Part shown: positions 18,890 to 27,305 of the stretch, one piece after another
How the letters are laid out: each line of letters starts with the position of its first letter
How positions within the stretch are numbered: position 1 is the stretch's first letter
Assembly (NCBI RefSeq): GCF_020463795.1
Contig: NZ_CP080025.1
Span: 3,531,501-3,595,500 of the forward strand
Source: Echinicola marina
Lineage (GTDB): Bacteria; Bacteroidota; Bacteroidia; Cytophagales; Cyclobacteriaceae
Direction of reading: 5' to 3'
Length of the DNA: 64,000 nt
Made by a program: the position numbers and the translations under genes
The notes under the pieces: generated by a model
Seen by the model: only the letters and a program-made list of their open reading frames with translations
Databases searched by the model: none
Told to the model about the DNA's origin: nothing

Positions 18890-19307
18890 TCCACAGGCTT
18901 GGATGGTTAGTGATAAAAGTCTCCATTAATTGCTTACAGGTATTATCATTGCTGACAATAACTTCCACACCTCTTGATTTTAGAAGCGTTTCTTCTCCCA
19001 TAAATGTTTGGTTTTCACCAATGACAACTTTTGGGATACGATAGAGTAATATGGTTCCGGAACACATGGGGCATGGAGAAAGGGTGGTGTACAAAACGCT
19101 ATTTTGATAAACTTTAGCAGCTTGTCTTCCAGCATTTTCTATGGCATCCATTTCTCCGTGCAATATGGCACTTCCTTTTTGAACTCTTCGATTATGTCCT
19201 CTTCCTATTATCTTGCCTTCATAGACTAGGACGGAGCCAATTGGAATGCCTCCTTCATTAAGTCCTTTTTGGGCTTCTTCTATAGCTGCTTTTAGAAATT
19301 TGTCCAT
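18870..19307 (-). CDS. Cytosine deaminase, fungal-type (FCY1-like) CDA-fold enzyme
   Basis: A 145-residue zinc deaminase that would convert cytosine to uracil and ammonia. The zinc/catalytic residues are H50 and E52 in ILHGEMDAIENAG and C79/C82 in LSPCPMC. From memory, the sequence follows yeast Fcy1 along its length: GGIPIGS, GRGHNRRVQKGSA, YTTLSPC, the VIGEN segment and a C-terminal NEDIG tail, which in the yeast enzyme closes the pyrimidine pocket. Other CDA-fold enzymes (guanine deaminase, TadA) lack that tail. E. coli CodA is unrelated in fold. It is the first gene of a three-gene operon. Assignment by recall, not by a search. Confidence 0.8.
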   Translation of the reverse strand: MDKFLKAAIEEAQKGLNEGGIPIGSVLVYEGKIIGRGHNRRVQKGSAILHGEMDAIENAGRQAAKVYQNSVLYTTLSPCPMCSGTILLYRIPKVVIGENQTFMGEETLLKSRGVEVIVSNDNTCKQLMETFITNHPSLWNEDIGI

Positions 19308-19867
19308 GTTTTGAGAGTTGAGTAAGTGCGTGAGTAGTTTGAAAATGGAACTGTGATATTCCCTGAGTTAAGTAGAATGTCCAATTAAAATACAGAATGA
19401 TTTTCATATTGTTATCTCATAAGAGCATAATTTATCTGATACTTGATGTTTTATTTGGAGGAAAGTGTAGTTGTTTTTTGTGTTTCATGTATTTTAAAAT
19501 GGTATTTACTAAGGAGTAAATAAAATATTTGGTAATTTTTACTGCTGAATATTTGGAACATTATAGGAGTGAAAAAATGAGAAAGGTAAGTAAAGTTGCG
19601 TGCTATAGTTATTAATGGAAACAATATAATGGTATATTTGTAGTTTGAATGTTTAATAATGTAATTTGTTATTGGTTTTATTTACCTGAAATTATAAATG
19701 AAAAATGCGATGGGAATTAAACTTAGTGTTGATGATCGTAATTTTAAATTAAAATGGAAATGTTAAGCTCGCTTAATCTTAATGTGAAAAATGAATTGTG
19801 AAATTCGCATATATTATGTGGGATTTATTTATTTTCGGAATGTTATTGCACACCAAGTAATTTTATA
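19308..19867. other. Intergenic region, 560 bases
   Basis: A very AT-rich spacer between divergent genes: the deaminase operon on the minus strand and the sensor kinase on the plus strand. It must hold both promoters. A TATATTTG at 19633-19640 matches the Bacteroidota -7 element on the plus strand, but I find no TTG at the matching distance upstream, so I do not call it. No open frame or RNA gene is visible. Confidence 0.6.
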
Positions 19868-21652
19868 ATGGAATTTACCCTTAGCGCATATTCGCTTACC
19901 TTGCTGATTTTTTCCGTTTTAACACTTTTTTTGTCAGTGGTGGTTTTTATTGGGCTCAACAAAAATGTGAGATGGTTTGGGGCAATGATGGTAGCTGTAA
20001 GTATTTGGGCAGCTTCAGATGGGGTGATGGTGGTTGTGGATGACTTGGGGCTCATGTTATCCATTGTGAATGCCGAATATGTGGGGATTGCATTGGTGCC
20101 AGTTTTTTGGTTGCTCTTTGTATTTCGTTTTGTAGGAAAGGAACAATGGTTAAAGCCCAGAATGGTGGCTGCACAGTTTATTTTTCCAATTTTGACCTTA
20201 TTGATGGTTTGGACAAATGATTATCATCATTTGCACTATCAGTCCGCGGCTATCAAAGAAGTAAATGGGCTTTATGGACTGGTCACTGCAAAAGGTCCTT
20301 GGTATATTATTCATACTACCTATTTCTATTGCTGGATGATTTTTGGGATGTTCCTTTTACTATACCAGTATAAAAAGTCAGAGGGGATTTACCGAAAACA
20401 AACGGTGATTATCATTTTGGGTAGTTTGGTGCCTTGGGTAGCGAATATTTTGGTGGTTTTTCAGGTTGGGCCATTTAATGGCTTTGATCCAACACCCTAT
20501 GGTTTTGTGGTCACTAGCTTTATAGTTGTCTTTGGTTTCTGGGAGTTGAGTTTGTTTGATTTAAGGCCTATAGCCCGTAACAAAGTAGTGGATTCTATGA
20601 GAGAAGGGATGGTGGTGCTGGATGTAGAAGATAGGATAGTGGATTTTAATGATCAAATGCTGCGAATTATAGGAAGGGGAAAGGGGGAAGTTACCGGACT
20701 TGGGTTTGGTAAACTAGGTTTTAAAGATGAACGGTGGAAAGAGCTGCTGGAGCAGGATACTGAACAGGTAGTTTACCTTGATTTATTGTTTGAGGGAGAA
20801 AAGCGATATTATGAAATCAACTGTAAAATCATCAGTGGAGGCAAGCGGGATTTCAGAGGTCGGCTGCTGATGTTTAGGGATATTACCCAATTCAGACTTG
20901 ATCAAAGGAGATTAGAAGAACAGGCAAGGGAATTAAGTGAGTTGAACATGACCAAGGATAGATTGCTGTCCATTATTTCTCATGATATGAGAGGGCCTCT
21001 TAATTCACTCACACAGTTTTTGGAGATGAGCGAATCGGGATTTATCAGTGATCAAGAGTTTAAGGCCATGCTCCCAAAGATTTCAGAAAACTTAAGACAA
21101 GTTTCAGGTTTTATGGAGAACCTATTGGTGTGGGCGATGAGTCAACTGATGGGAGAGAATATTGAGAAAGAAGTATTTGATATAGATAAAGAATTAAGCT
21201 CTGTAGTAAATCTGTTCAAAGCTTCAATAGAGAATAAGGGAATACAAGTTGATCATTTAAGTAAGGGAGAGGCTTTGGTGTTTGCTGATCCAAACATGAC
21301 TCGTCTTGTGCTGAGAAACTTGTTAAGCAATGCCCTTAAATTTTCTGATAAGGGGGATAAGATAAGTATCTACCTAGAGTTTGTGGGAAATCAAACAAAA
21401 GTTTTAGTAGAAGATACTGGAGTAGGTATTCCAGAGAAAAACTTGGATAGGATATTTTCAGCAGAAGCATTTACTACCTTTGGAACCCAGAAAGAACAAG
21501 GTACTGGATTAGGCTTGATGTTGAGCAAAGATTTTGTGGAGAAGAACGGTGGTGAAATTGGAGTAGAAAGTGAACTAGGAAAAGGGACGAAATTCTTTTT
21601 TACATTGCCGAGAAAAGCGAAAATTAAAAAGGAAAAAGGCCTCTTGAAATAA
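19868..21652 (+). CDS. Membrane sensor histidine kinase (7TM - PAS - HisKA - HATPase)
   Basis: A 594-residue kinase. The first about 220 residues hold seven hydrophobic segments, the layout of the histidine-kinase 7TM sensor domain. Residues about 235-345 form a PAS-like domain (EGMVVLDVEDRIVDFN). The phosphoacceptor is His372 in IISHDMRGPLNSL. The ATPase domain has the N box NLLSNALKFS, the G1 box EDTGVGIPEKN and the G2 box GTGLGLMLSKDF. No response regulator is adjacent, so it is an orphan kinase. Its nearest downstream genes are the convergent maltodextrin genes, but nothing shows that it senses sugar. Confidence 0.9.
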   Translation: MEFTLSAYSLTLLIFSVLTLFLSVVVFIGLNKNVRWFGAMMVAVSIWAASDGVMVVVDDLGLMLSIVNAEYVGIALVPVFWLLFVFRFVGKEQWLKPRMVAAQFIFPILTLLMVWTNDYHHLHYQSAAIKEVNGLYGLVTAKGPWYIIHTTYFYCWMIFGMFLLLYQYKKSEGIYRKQTVIIILGSLVPWVANILVVFQVGPFNGFDPTPYGFVVTSFIVVFGFWELSLFDLRPIARNKVVDSMREGMVVLDVEDRIVDFNDQMLRIIGRGKGEVTGLGFGKLGFKDERWKELLEQDTEQVVYLDLLFEGEKRYYEINCKIISGGKRDFRGRLLMFRDITQFRLDQRRLEEQARELSELNMTKDRLLSIISHDMRGPLNSLTQFLEMSESGFISDQEFKAMLPKISENLRQVSGFMENLLVWAMSQLMGENIEKEVFDIDKELSSVVNLFKASIENKGIQVDHLSKGEALVFADPNMTRLVLRNLLSNALKFSDKGDKISIYLEFVGNQTKVLVEDTGVGIPEKNLDRIFSAEAFTTFGTQKEQGTGLGLMLSKDFVEKNGGEIGVESELGKGTKFFFTLPRKAKIKKEKGLLK

Positions 21653-21675
21653 ATTTGAAGAAGCCTTGATTTAAC
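21636..21675 (+). terminator. Probable terminator of the sensor kinase gene
   Basis: AAGGCCTCTT (21636-21645) pairs with AAGAAGCCTT (21658-21667) with one mismatch. The stem overlaps the kinase stop codon. The T tract after it is weak, so termination strength is uncertain. Confidence 0.4.
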
Positions 21676-21712
21676 TTTTATAGGATAGATATCCGTGATT
21701 TTAGAATTGGAA

Positions 21713-23092
21713 TCACTGCACTTTTTCTGAAAGTAATTCCTCTTCCATAATTTTTACATCATCTTTATCATCAACGAATATCACACAAATAGCAGCTATG
21801 ATGAGGATAATCCCTGCAGAAAACAATGCATAAATTGCTTGTCCATCATAGAAATACTTCACGATATAACCTCCCACAAAGCCATTCAAGATTTGCGGTG
21901 CTGTGATAAAGAAATTGAAAATGCCCATATATACCCCCATTTTCTTGGGAGGGACTGAGCCTGCTAAAATGGCATAAGGCATGGCCAATATACTTGCCCA
22001 AGCAATCCCAACTCCTATCATGGAAATATTTAGTAGCCATTTCATTTCCACATTGCTCACCAAAATAATTGAAATTAGGCCTAAACCTCCAGCAGTCAGA
22101 CATACCGCATGAGTCAGTTTTCTGCCTATTTTTGCTGCTATTACCGGGAGGGTCAAAGCGAAAATGGCAGAAACAAGGTTGTACACCCCGAAAATCACTC
22201 CTACATAATTTCCTGCTTCATTGAATTCCAAAGAAGACCTGTCAGTTGCTGGTAGCTCCCAAACATGCTGGGCTAGGGCCGGCGTGGTAAATACCCACAT
22301 GGAGAATAGGGCAAACCAAGAGAAAAACTGCACAAGACCGAGTTGGCGCATAGTTTTGGGCATTGCCCAAAAGTCTGTGAAAATTCCCAAGATTCCCTTT
22401 TGTTCTTCAGTATTGTTGGAAGGATGGTCATTTTCTCCAGGAGGATATTCCGTGGTTCTGATTACTGTCCAAAGTATTGATGCCACCAATATTGTTGCGC
22501 CTATCATAAATGCCCAAATGACATTTTGGGGAACAACGCCATCTGAGCTACTGGTGGATATTCCCAACCATTCAGTAAGGATGTAAGGCAGCCAAGAACC
22601 GATTACTGCGCCCAGACCAATCAATAGGGTCTGTACTGCAAAACCTAGCGTGCGTTGGTCAGTGGGAAGTTTGTCCGCCACCAATGCCCTAAAGGGTTCC
22701 ATGGCAATATTAAAGGAGGCATCCATGATCATCAGGAAACCTGCTCCAACCCATAAGGCTGGAAGGAATGCAATGAATAGAGAGGCGTTTGGCATGAGCA
22801 TTAAACCAATGGCGGCCAATATCGCTCCTACCAAAAAGTAAGGTCTCCTTCTTCCTAATTTGGTCCAAGTTCTGTCACTGTAATGACCAATGATAGGCTG
22901 TATGATCATACCGGTAATTGGAGCAACCAACCAGAAGAGTGAAAGGTGTTCTACATCAGCACCAAAAGTCTGCAAAATCCTACTTGCATTGGCGTTTTGG
23001 AGGGCAAAGCCCATTTGAATGCCTAAAAAGCCGAAGCTCATATTCCAGATTTGCCAGAAGCTGAGCTTTTTCTTATGTATTTTGGGTTGCAT
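21713..23092 (-). CDS. MFS sugar transporter (SLC45/GPH-like, probable maltose/maltodextrin importer)
   Basis: A 459-residue protein with about 12 membrane segments and the MFS loop motif in the form YSDRTWTKLGRRRPYF after the second segment. This is the SLC45-like branch that in Bacteroidota commonly sits beside Sus-type starch loci and carries maltose or maltodextrins across the inner membrane. It follows the GH31 glucosidase on the minus strand, separated by a strong hairpin with a T tract, so it is probably expressed at a lower level than the glucosidase, or from its own promoter. Substrate is inferred from context. Confidence 0.82.
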   Translation of the reverse strand: MQPKIHKKKLSFWQIWNMSFGFLGIQMGFALQNANASRILQTFGADVEHLSLFWLVAPITGMIIQPIIGHYSDRTWTKLGRRRPYFLVGAILAAIGLMLMPNASLFIAFLPALWVGAGFLMIMDASFNIAMEPFRALVADKLPTDQRTLGFAVQTLLIGLGAVIGSWLPYILTEWLGISTSSSDGVVPQNVIWAFMIGATILVASILWTVIRTTEYPPGENDHPSNNTEEQKGILGIFTDFWAMPKTMRQLGLVQFFSWFALFSMWVFTTPALAQHVWELPATDRSSLEFNEAGNYVGVIFGVYNLVSAIFALTLPVIAAKIGRKLTHAVCLTAGGLGLISIILVSNVEMKWLLNISMIGVGIAWASILAMPYAILAGSVPPKKMGVYMGIFNFFITAPQILNGFVGGYIVKYFYDGQAIYALFSAGIILIIAAICVIFVDDKDDVKIMEEELLSEKVQ

Positions 23093-23110
23093 TTATTTTT
23101 GAAATGGGTT

Positions 23111-23157
23111 TAAAAAAGGGAAAGCATTAAATATGTGTTTTTTAGTATGCTTTCCCT
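23111..23157 (-). terminator. Intrinsic terminator between GH31 gene and MFS gene
   Basis: On the minus strand GGGAAAGCAT (23156-23147) pairs perfectly with ATGCTTTCCC (23127-23118) and is followed by six T. It lies inside an otherwise co-oriented gene pair, 25 bases before the transporter start and downstream of the glucosidase stop, so it should stop or attenuate most transcripts coming from the glucosidase gene. Confidence 0.75.
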
Positions 23158-23180
23158 AGTAATTTAATGATTGATTATGA

Positions 23181-25601
23181 TTAAAAGAAAATCTTAATTT
23201 CCTCCGAATCATTATGGATTCTCACTGCAGGTAGGGCAGGAGTTTCTAGAAAAGGCAAACAATTGTCTGGTAATGGATCAAAATCGGTGAGTCTTGTCAA
23301 AAAGGCTGTTGATTTCATTTCAGTTTCCAGTGTTTTATTGTTTACCCTAATAGTATTGGTCTCAAATCCGTGGAAGATCAATTCCAGTTGTTTAAAACTT
23401 GAATCAAATTCACCTTTTGATTTCTCAAGCAGTAATGTTTGTTGGTCACTGTCTAGGATGATTTTTCTTGAATAATAGTCTCCATTTTGATAAGCAGTAC
23501 TTAGGCCGTCATCTTCATAGTGATTGTATTCTGTAATTCCACTACCCTTATAAATATGTAGTCTCAAAATTCCATCATGGTCTTCACCTGTATGGTTAAC
23601 TGTGGATTGCATGGGGAGGATGGAACCTCCTTTTACCATAACAGGTAAATAATTGATCGGGCTGTCCAAGTAGATTTCCTGATTCCCTTGGTATTCCTTG
23701 TCATTAAAGAAATAGTACCACTGTCCTTCTGGTAAATAAACTTTACATATTTCTTTATTGCTTTCTATTGGGGCAATCAGTAGACTGTCACAGAAAAGAT
23801 ACTGGTTCTCAAATCTGCTGTCAAAGATGTTTTTGTCATGAGAATAATTAATGGCCAAGCTTTTTACTAGGGGTAAGCCATTGAGACTGCTTTGATGGAA
23901 ACTGTTGTAGATCAAAGGCAGTAATTGGTAGCGAAGTTTAAGGTAATTTCTTGAAATTTCTTCCACTTCTTCACCAAAGGACCAAGGTTCTGCTGCTTTG
24001 CTATTGATCATAGAATGTGCCCGGTATAAAGGCGAGAAAGCTGCAATGCTCATCCACCTTGCGAAAAGGGCTGGGCTCGCTTCCCCGCAAAATCCGCCAA
24101 CATCATATCCTGCAAATGCCACTCCACTCATGCCAAGACTATTTACCAATCTAATTCCGGCTAACATATGTTCTTCACTGGCTACATTATCTCCAGTCCA
24201 AGCTGCTGCATATCGCTGTATGCCTGCAAAACCAGCTCTTGTGAGAATAAAGGGCCTTTCCTGACCATTATAGGATGAACCTTGTTGGGCAGCTCGAGCC
24301 ATTTGCATTCCATAGATATTTCTGGCCTTTCTGTGGCTGACCTGTTCACCCTCATAGTCAAAATTGATCAGATTTGGGGTGTGTTGTCCCCATGAGGCAG
24401 GCTCGTTCATGTCTGTCCAAAAGCCATCTACACCGGCCTCTGTATAAAATTCCATTTTTTCGGCCCACCAGCTTCTGGTTTTTTCCATGGTGAAATCTGG
24501 AAAGGCACACCAGCCTGGCCATACTTGTCCCTCATAAATTTCACCATCGGGATATTTCAGAAATAAGTTCTCTTCTTTTCCCTCTTCATAGGGCAAGTAA
24601 TTATTTTCAACCTTTATACCTGGATCCATGATGACCACTACTCTGAATCCTCTTTCTTTAAGGGATCGGATCATGGTTTTGGCATCTGGGAATTTTTCAC
24701 CATCGAAGGTAAAGACCTTATAAGCTTCCATATGGTGGATGTCCAAGTAAATCACGTCTCCTGGCATATCCTTGTCTCGAAAGGTCTTGGCTAGGGATTT
24801 TACCTCAGACTCCGGATAATAGGAATAGCGGCATTGCTGGTAGCCCAAGGACCATTTTGGTGGTAAATTCAGCTTTCCTGTGATATTAGTATAAGCGGAA
24901 ATAATTTTCTCTACATTTTGGTCATGGAAAAAATAATAGTCCATATCGCCATCTTCAGCAGAAAAATAGGAAAACCTCCTGTTGGAAGCTCCGAAGTTAA
25001 ATACTGATTTATGGGTATTGTCAAAGAATATCCCATAGGCCAATCCATGATGGATTCCCATATAAAAGGGAATGGACATATATAATGGGTCATCATTCAC
25101 GCCATAGGCAAAGAAATCGGTATTCCAATTGGTGAAGGCCTGACCTGCTCGATCCAGCCCTCCTGTTTTTTCTCCTAGACCAATGAATCGTTCATTGGTT
25201 TGTAGTTTTTTATAATTGCTGACTTCAGTGCCTAGCCAAGATACCCCAAAAGCAGGATCATCCTGATTGATGATTTGCCCATTATGGTCAAGAAAGGTCA
25301 GTGCCCATTCATTCTTATTGAGCCGGACCTTGATTTTGGCTGTTTCGAGGTAGATATATTCTTCATCTTCAGAAATAAGGAAAATTTCTTCAGGTGGATT
25401 TGCTATAACACTATAAGGGTTGGGGCTAAAATGATCGTGTTGACTGAGCCTGACCCTGATGGTATTATTGGCGTATACGCTAATATTGAATTGTGCATTG
25501 ACTGTTTGTCCGCATAAGCCAGTGGAGGTTTTTTTCCAAGAAATGATCCTTCCAGCTGATACATTTTGAGCACGATTGCTGCTTGTTGCTACAGTAGTCA
25601 T
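23181..25601 (-). CDS. GH31 alpha-glucosidase
   Basis: An 806-residue glycoside hydrolase of family 31. It has the N-terminal beta domain (about 40-230), the barrel with the nucleophile Asp397 in WTDMNEP and the acid/base Asp471 in AAWTGDN, and C-terminal beta domains. GH31 enzymes of this type release glucose from the non-reducing end of maltose and maltodextrins. I see no signal peptide at the N-terminus (MTTVATSSNR...), so it should act in the cytoplasm on sugars brought in by the neighbouring MFS transporter. It is downstream of lacI on the same strand, 306 bases away. Confidence 0.92.
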   Translation of the reverse strand: MTTVATSSNRAQNVSAGRIISWKKTSTGLCGQTVNAQFNISVYANNTIRVRLSQHDHFSPNPYSVIANPPEEIFLISEDEEYIYLETAKIKVRLNKNEWALTFLDHNGQIINQDDPAFGVSWLGTEVSNYKKLQTNERFIGLGEKTGGLDRAGQAFTNWNTDFFAYGVNDDPLYMSIPFYMGIHHGLAYGIFFDNTHKSVFNFGASNRRFSYFSAEDGDMDYYFFHDQNVEKIISAYTNITGKLNLPPKWSLGYQQCRYSYYPESEVKSLAKTFRDKDMPGDVIYLDIHHMEAYKVFTFDGEKFPDAKTMIRSLKERGFRVVVIMDPGIKVENNYLPYEEGKEENLFLKYPDGEIYEGQVWPGWCAFPDFTMEKTRSWWAEKMEFYTEAGVDGFWTDMNEPASWGQHTPNLINFDYEGEQVSHRKARNIYGMQMARAAQQGSSYNGQERPFILTRAGFAGIQRYAAAWTGDNVASEEHMLAGIRLVNSLGMSGVAFAGYDVGGFCGEASPALFARWMSIAAFSPLYRAHSMINSKAAEPWSFGEEVEEISRNYLKLRYQLLPLIYNSFHQSSLNGLPLVKSLAINYSHDKNIFDSRFENQYLFCDSLLIAPIESNKEICKVYLPEGQWYYFFNDKEYQGNQEIYLDSPINYLPVMVKGGSILPMQSTVNHTGEDHDGILRLHIYKGSGITEYNHYEDDGLSTAYQNGDYYSRKIILDSDQQTLLLEKSKGEFDSSFKQLELIFHGFETNTIRVNNKTLETEMKSTAFLTRLTDFDPLPDNCLPFLETPALPAVRIHNDSEEIKIFF

Positions 25602-25907
25602 TTGGGTGTAATTAATGATTAATCTTTATTAATAGTTATTACAGCCCTCCTTGGGTAGGACTTGGAGTAGCTTGGAGACCTGTTAATGCGCATCGCTGGT
25701 GACGGACAGCTAGTGATAAAATACAGGTTTTCGACAGCTAAGTTAAAAAGTAAAATCAAAGTAAAAAATTGAATATCAGTCCTCAGGGGCTTTTAGCTTT
25801 AGCTTTTTTAGTAGTTATCTCCTGTAAATAGGCCTGTTCTTTTCAATTCAATCGTGTGCATAAAAGAATGCAAAACTGGGAAAAAATATTTTGCAAACTT
25901 GAAAAAC
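25602..25907. other. Intergenic region between lacI and GH31 gene, 306 bases
   Basis: AT-rich spacer within a co-oriented minus-strand pair. The length implies a separate promoter for the glucosidase gene, but no good -7/-33 pair was found. No clear terminator after lacI and no open frame of note. Confidence 0.5.
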
Positions 25908-26939
25908 TCAACTTTTCTTAGTTGAGGATTCTCTGATAATAACAGCTGTGCCCAAAACCTCTGTTTTAGGTTTAAAGACTTCTTCACTTTCATTGTCTAT
26001 CATTTTTAAAAGTAAAGTGGCTGCTTTTTCTCCCATGTCGAAGCCAGGCTGGGAAACAGTGGAGAGTGGTGGATCTATCATGGAGGAGAACTGCCAATTA
26101 CTAAAGCCTACTGCTCCGAAATCATTTGGGATTTTAAGGCCAAGTGATTTGGCTGCCTTCATGGCGCCAGCTGCTGCTATGTCATTTGATGCAAATACTG
26201 CGTCAGGACGATCATCAGCTTGAAGTAACTTTAAGCATATTTCCTCACTTTCTTCTGGGGTTCCCTTAGGACAAGGGATAATCCATTCTTCCCTAATGGG
26301 AATATTGGCTTCAGCCAGTGCTTTGGTGTAGCCTTCCTGTCTATCCTTGCTTATTTTAAGGTTTTTTGGTCCAGCCAGATGGACAATCTTTTTATAACCC
26401 TGATCTATAAGGTGTTTTGCTGCTTCGTATGCACCTGAAAAGTCATCCACAGTTACATTAATGGTATTGTTGAGATCTGGAATACGATCAAAAAATACAA
26501 TAGGATAATTATAGTCCATCAACTTCTGAAAATGCTCAAAGTTTTCAGTCTCCTTTGAGTAGCTTACCAGTAAGCCGTCTATTTGATTGGTAATCATGGT
26601 TTCAATGGCCGCTTTCTCTCTTTCGAGGCTTTCATTGGTCTGTAACAGAATAACATTATAGCCATTAGCATAGGCTACCTCTTCAATACCACTGATCACT
26701 GTGCTAAAGAAGAAGTGAACTACTTCAGGGACAATAACACCAATGGTAGAGGACTTGCTCTTTCTTAAGCTCAATGCCACGGCATTAGGTCGGTAGTTAA
26801 GTTTTTTAGCCAACTCTTTAACCTTTTCCTTGGTCTCCTTGCTGATTCCAGGATAGTCTTTAAGTGCCCTGGAAACAGTGGAAGAAGATATATTCAAAGC
26901 TTTGGCAATATCCTTAATTGTAGCTTGTCCTAGTCTCAT
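25908..26939 (-). CDS. LacI-family transcriptional regulator
   Basis: A 343-residue regulator. The LacI-type helix-turn-helix and hinge occupy residues 5-60 (TIKDIAKALNISSSTVSRAL, then YRPNAVALSLR). A periplasmic-binding-like sensor domain follows (GVIVPEVVHFFFSTVISGIE onward). It stands between the glucosidase/transporter genes and the divergent susC operon, so it is the obvious local regulator, with maltose or a maltodextrin as the likely inducer (inference). A palindromic AAACGTTT core of the kind LacI proteins bind lies in the divergent spacer. Confidence 0.93.
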   Translation of the reverse strand: MRLGQATIKDIAKALNISSSTVSRALKDYPGISKETKEKVKELAKKLNYRPNAVALSLRKSKSSTIGVIVPEVVHFFFSTVISGIEEVAYANGYNVILLQTNESLEREKAAIETMITNQIDGLLVSYSKETENFEHFQKLMDYNYPIVFFDRIPDLNNTINVTVDDFSGAYEAAKHLIDQGYKKIVHLAGPKNLKISKDRQEGYTKALAEANIPIREEWIIPCPKGTPEESEEICLKLLQADDRPDAVFASNDIAAAGAMKAAKSLGLKIPNDFGAVGFSNWQFSSMIDPPLSTVSQPGFDMGEKAATLLLKMIDNESEEVFKPKTEVLGTAVIIRESSTKKS

Positions 26940-27305
26940 GATAAAATTTAACTTTTCTAAGAACCTAAGATAAGATTTTTGTTTGTTTTAAAAATGGTGA
27001 CTGATTTAAGGTTTTGTATAAAACTGTTCAAAATCGTTAAAATTGAATTATTGTAAGTTAAAAAATTGTACCCTTATGAAAACGTTTGCGGTGACGTTTG
27101 CATTAAAAATAGTTGATTTTTTTGTTTCCGAAAGCTTGCTTATACGTTCTGTATTGCCTAATATTCATTAACCGTTCAGGGAAAATGAACTGTTTGGTGA
27201 ATAAATACGGTTTTAATTTAAATGGTAGGAATTAGATAAAATTGTATAAAACCAAGAAAATATTTATCCTGAATTAATTAACAATTCATCCAAAACATAA
27301 CCATT
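26940..27305. other. Divergent regulatory region between lacI and susC, 366 bases
   Basis: AT-rich spacer that must carry promoters for lacI (minus) and the Sus operon (plus). The only salient element is the candidate LacI operator described separately. A weak TTG (27242-27244)/TATTTATC (27261-27268) pair precedes susC, but its 16-base spacing is short, so I do not call it. Confidence 0.6.
27077..27102. promoter_or_regulatory. Candidate LacI-type operator
   Basis: The palindrome AAACGTTT (27080-27087) with its central CpG matches the core of LacI-family operators. A second ACGTTTGC copy lies 11 bases further on (27094-27101; the first is 27082-27089 with GC after it), giving a direct repeat. 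The site is about 140 bases from lacI and 205 bases from susC. A position that far upstream fits activation or looping as well as repression. Confidence 0.4.
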
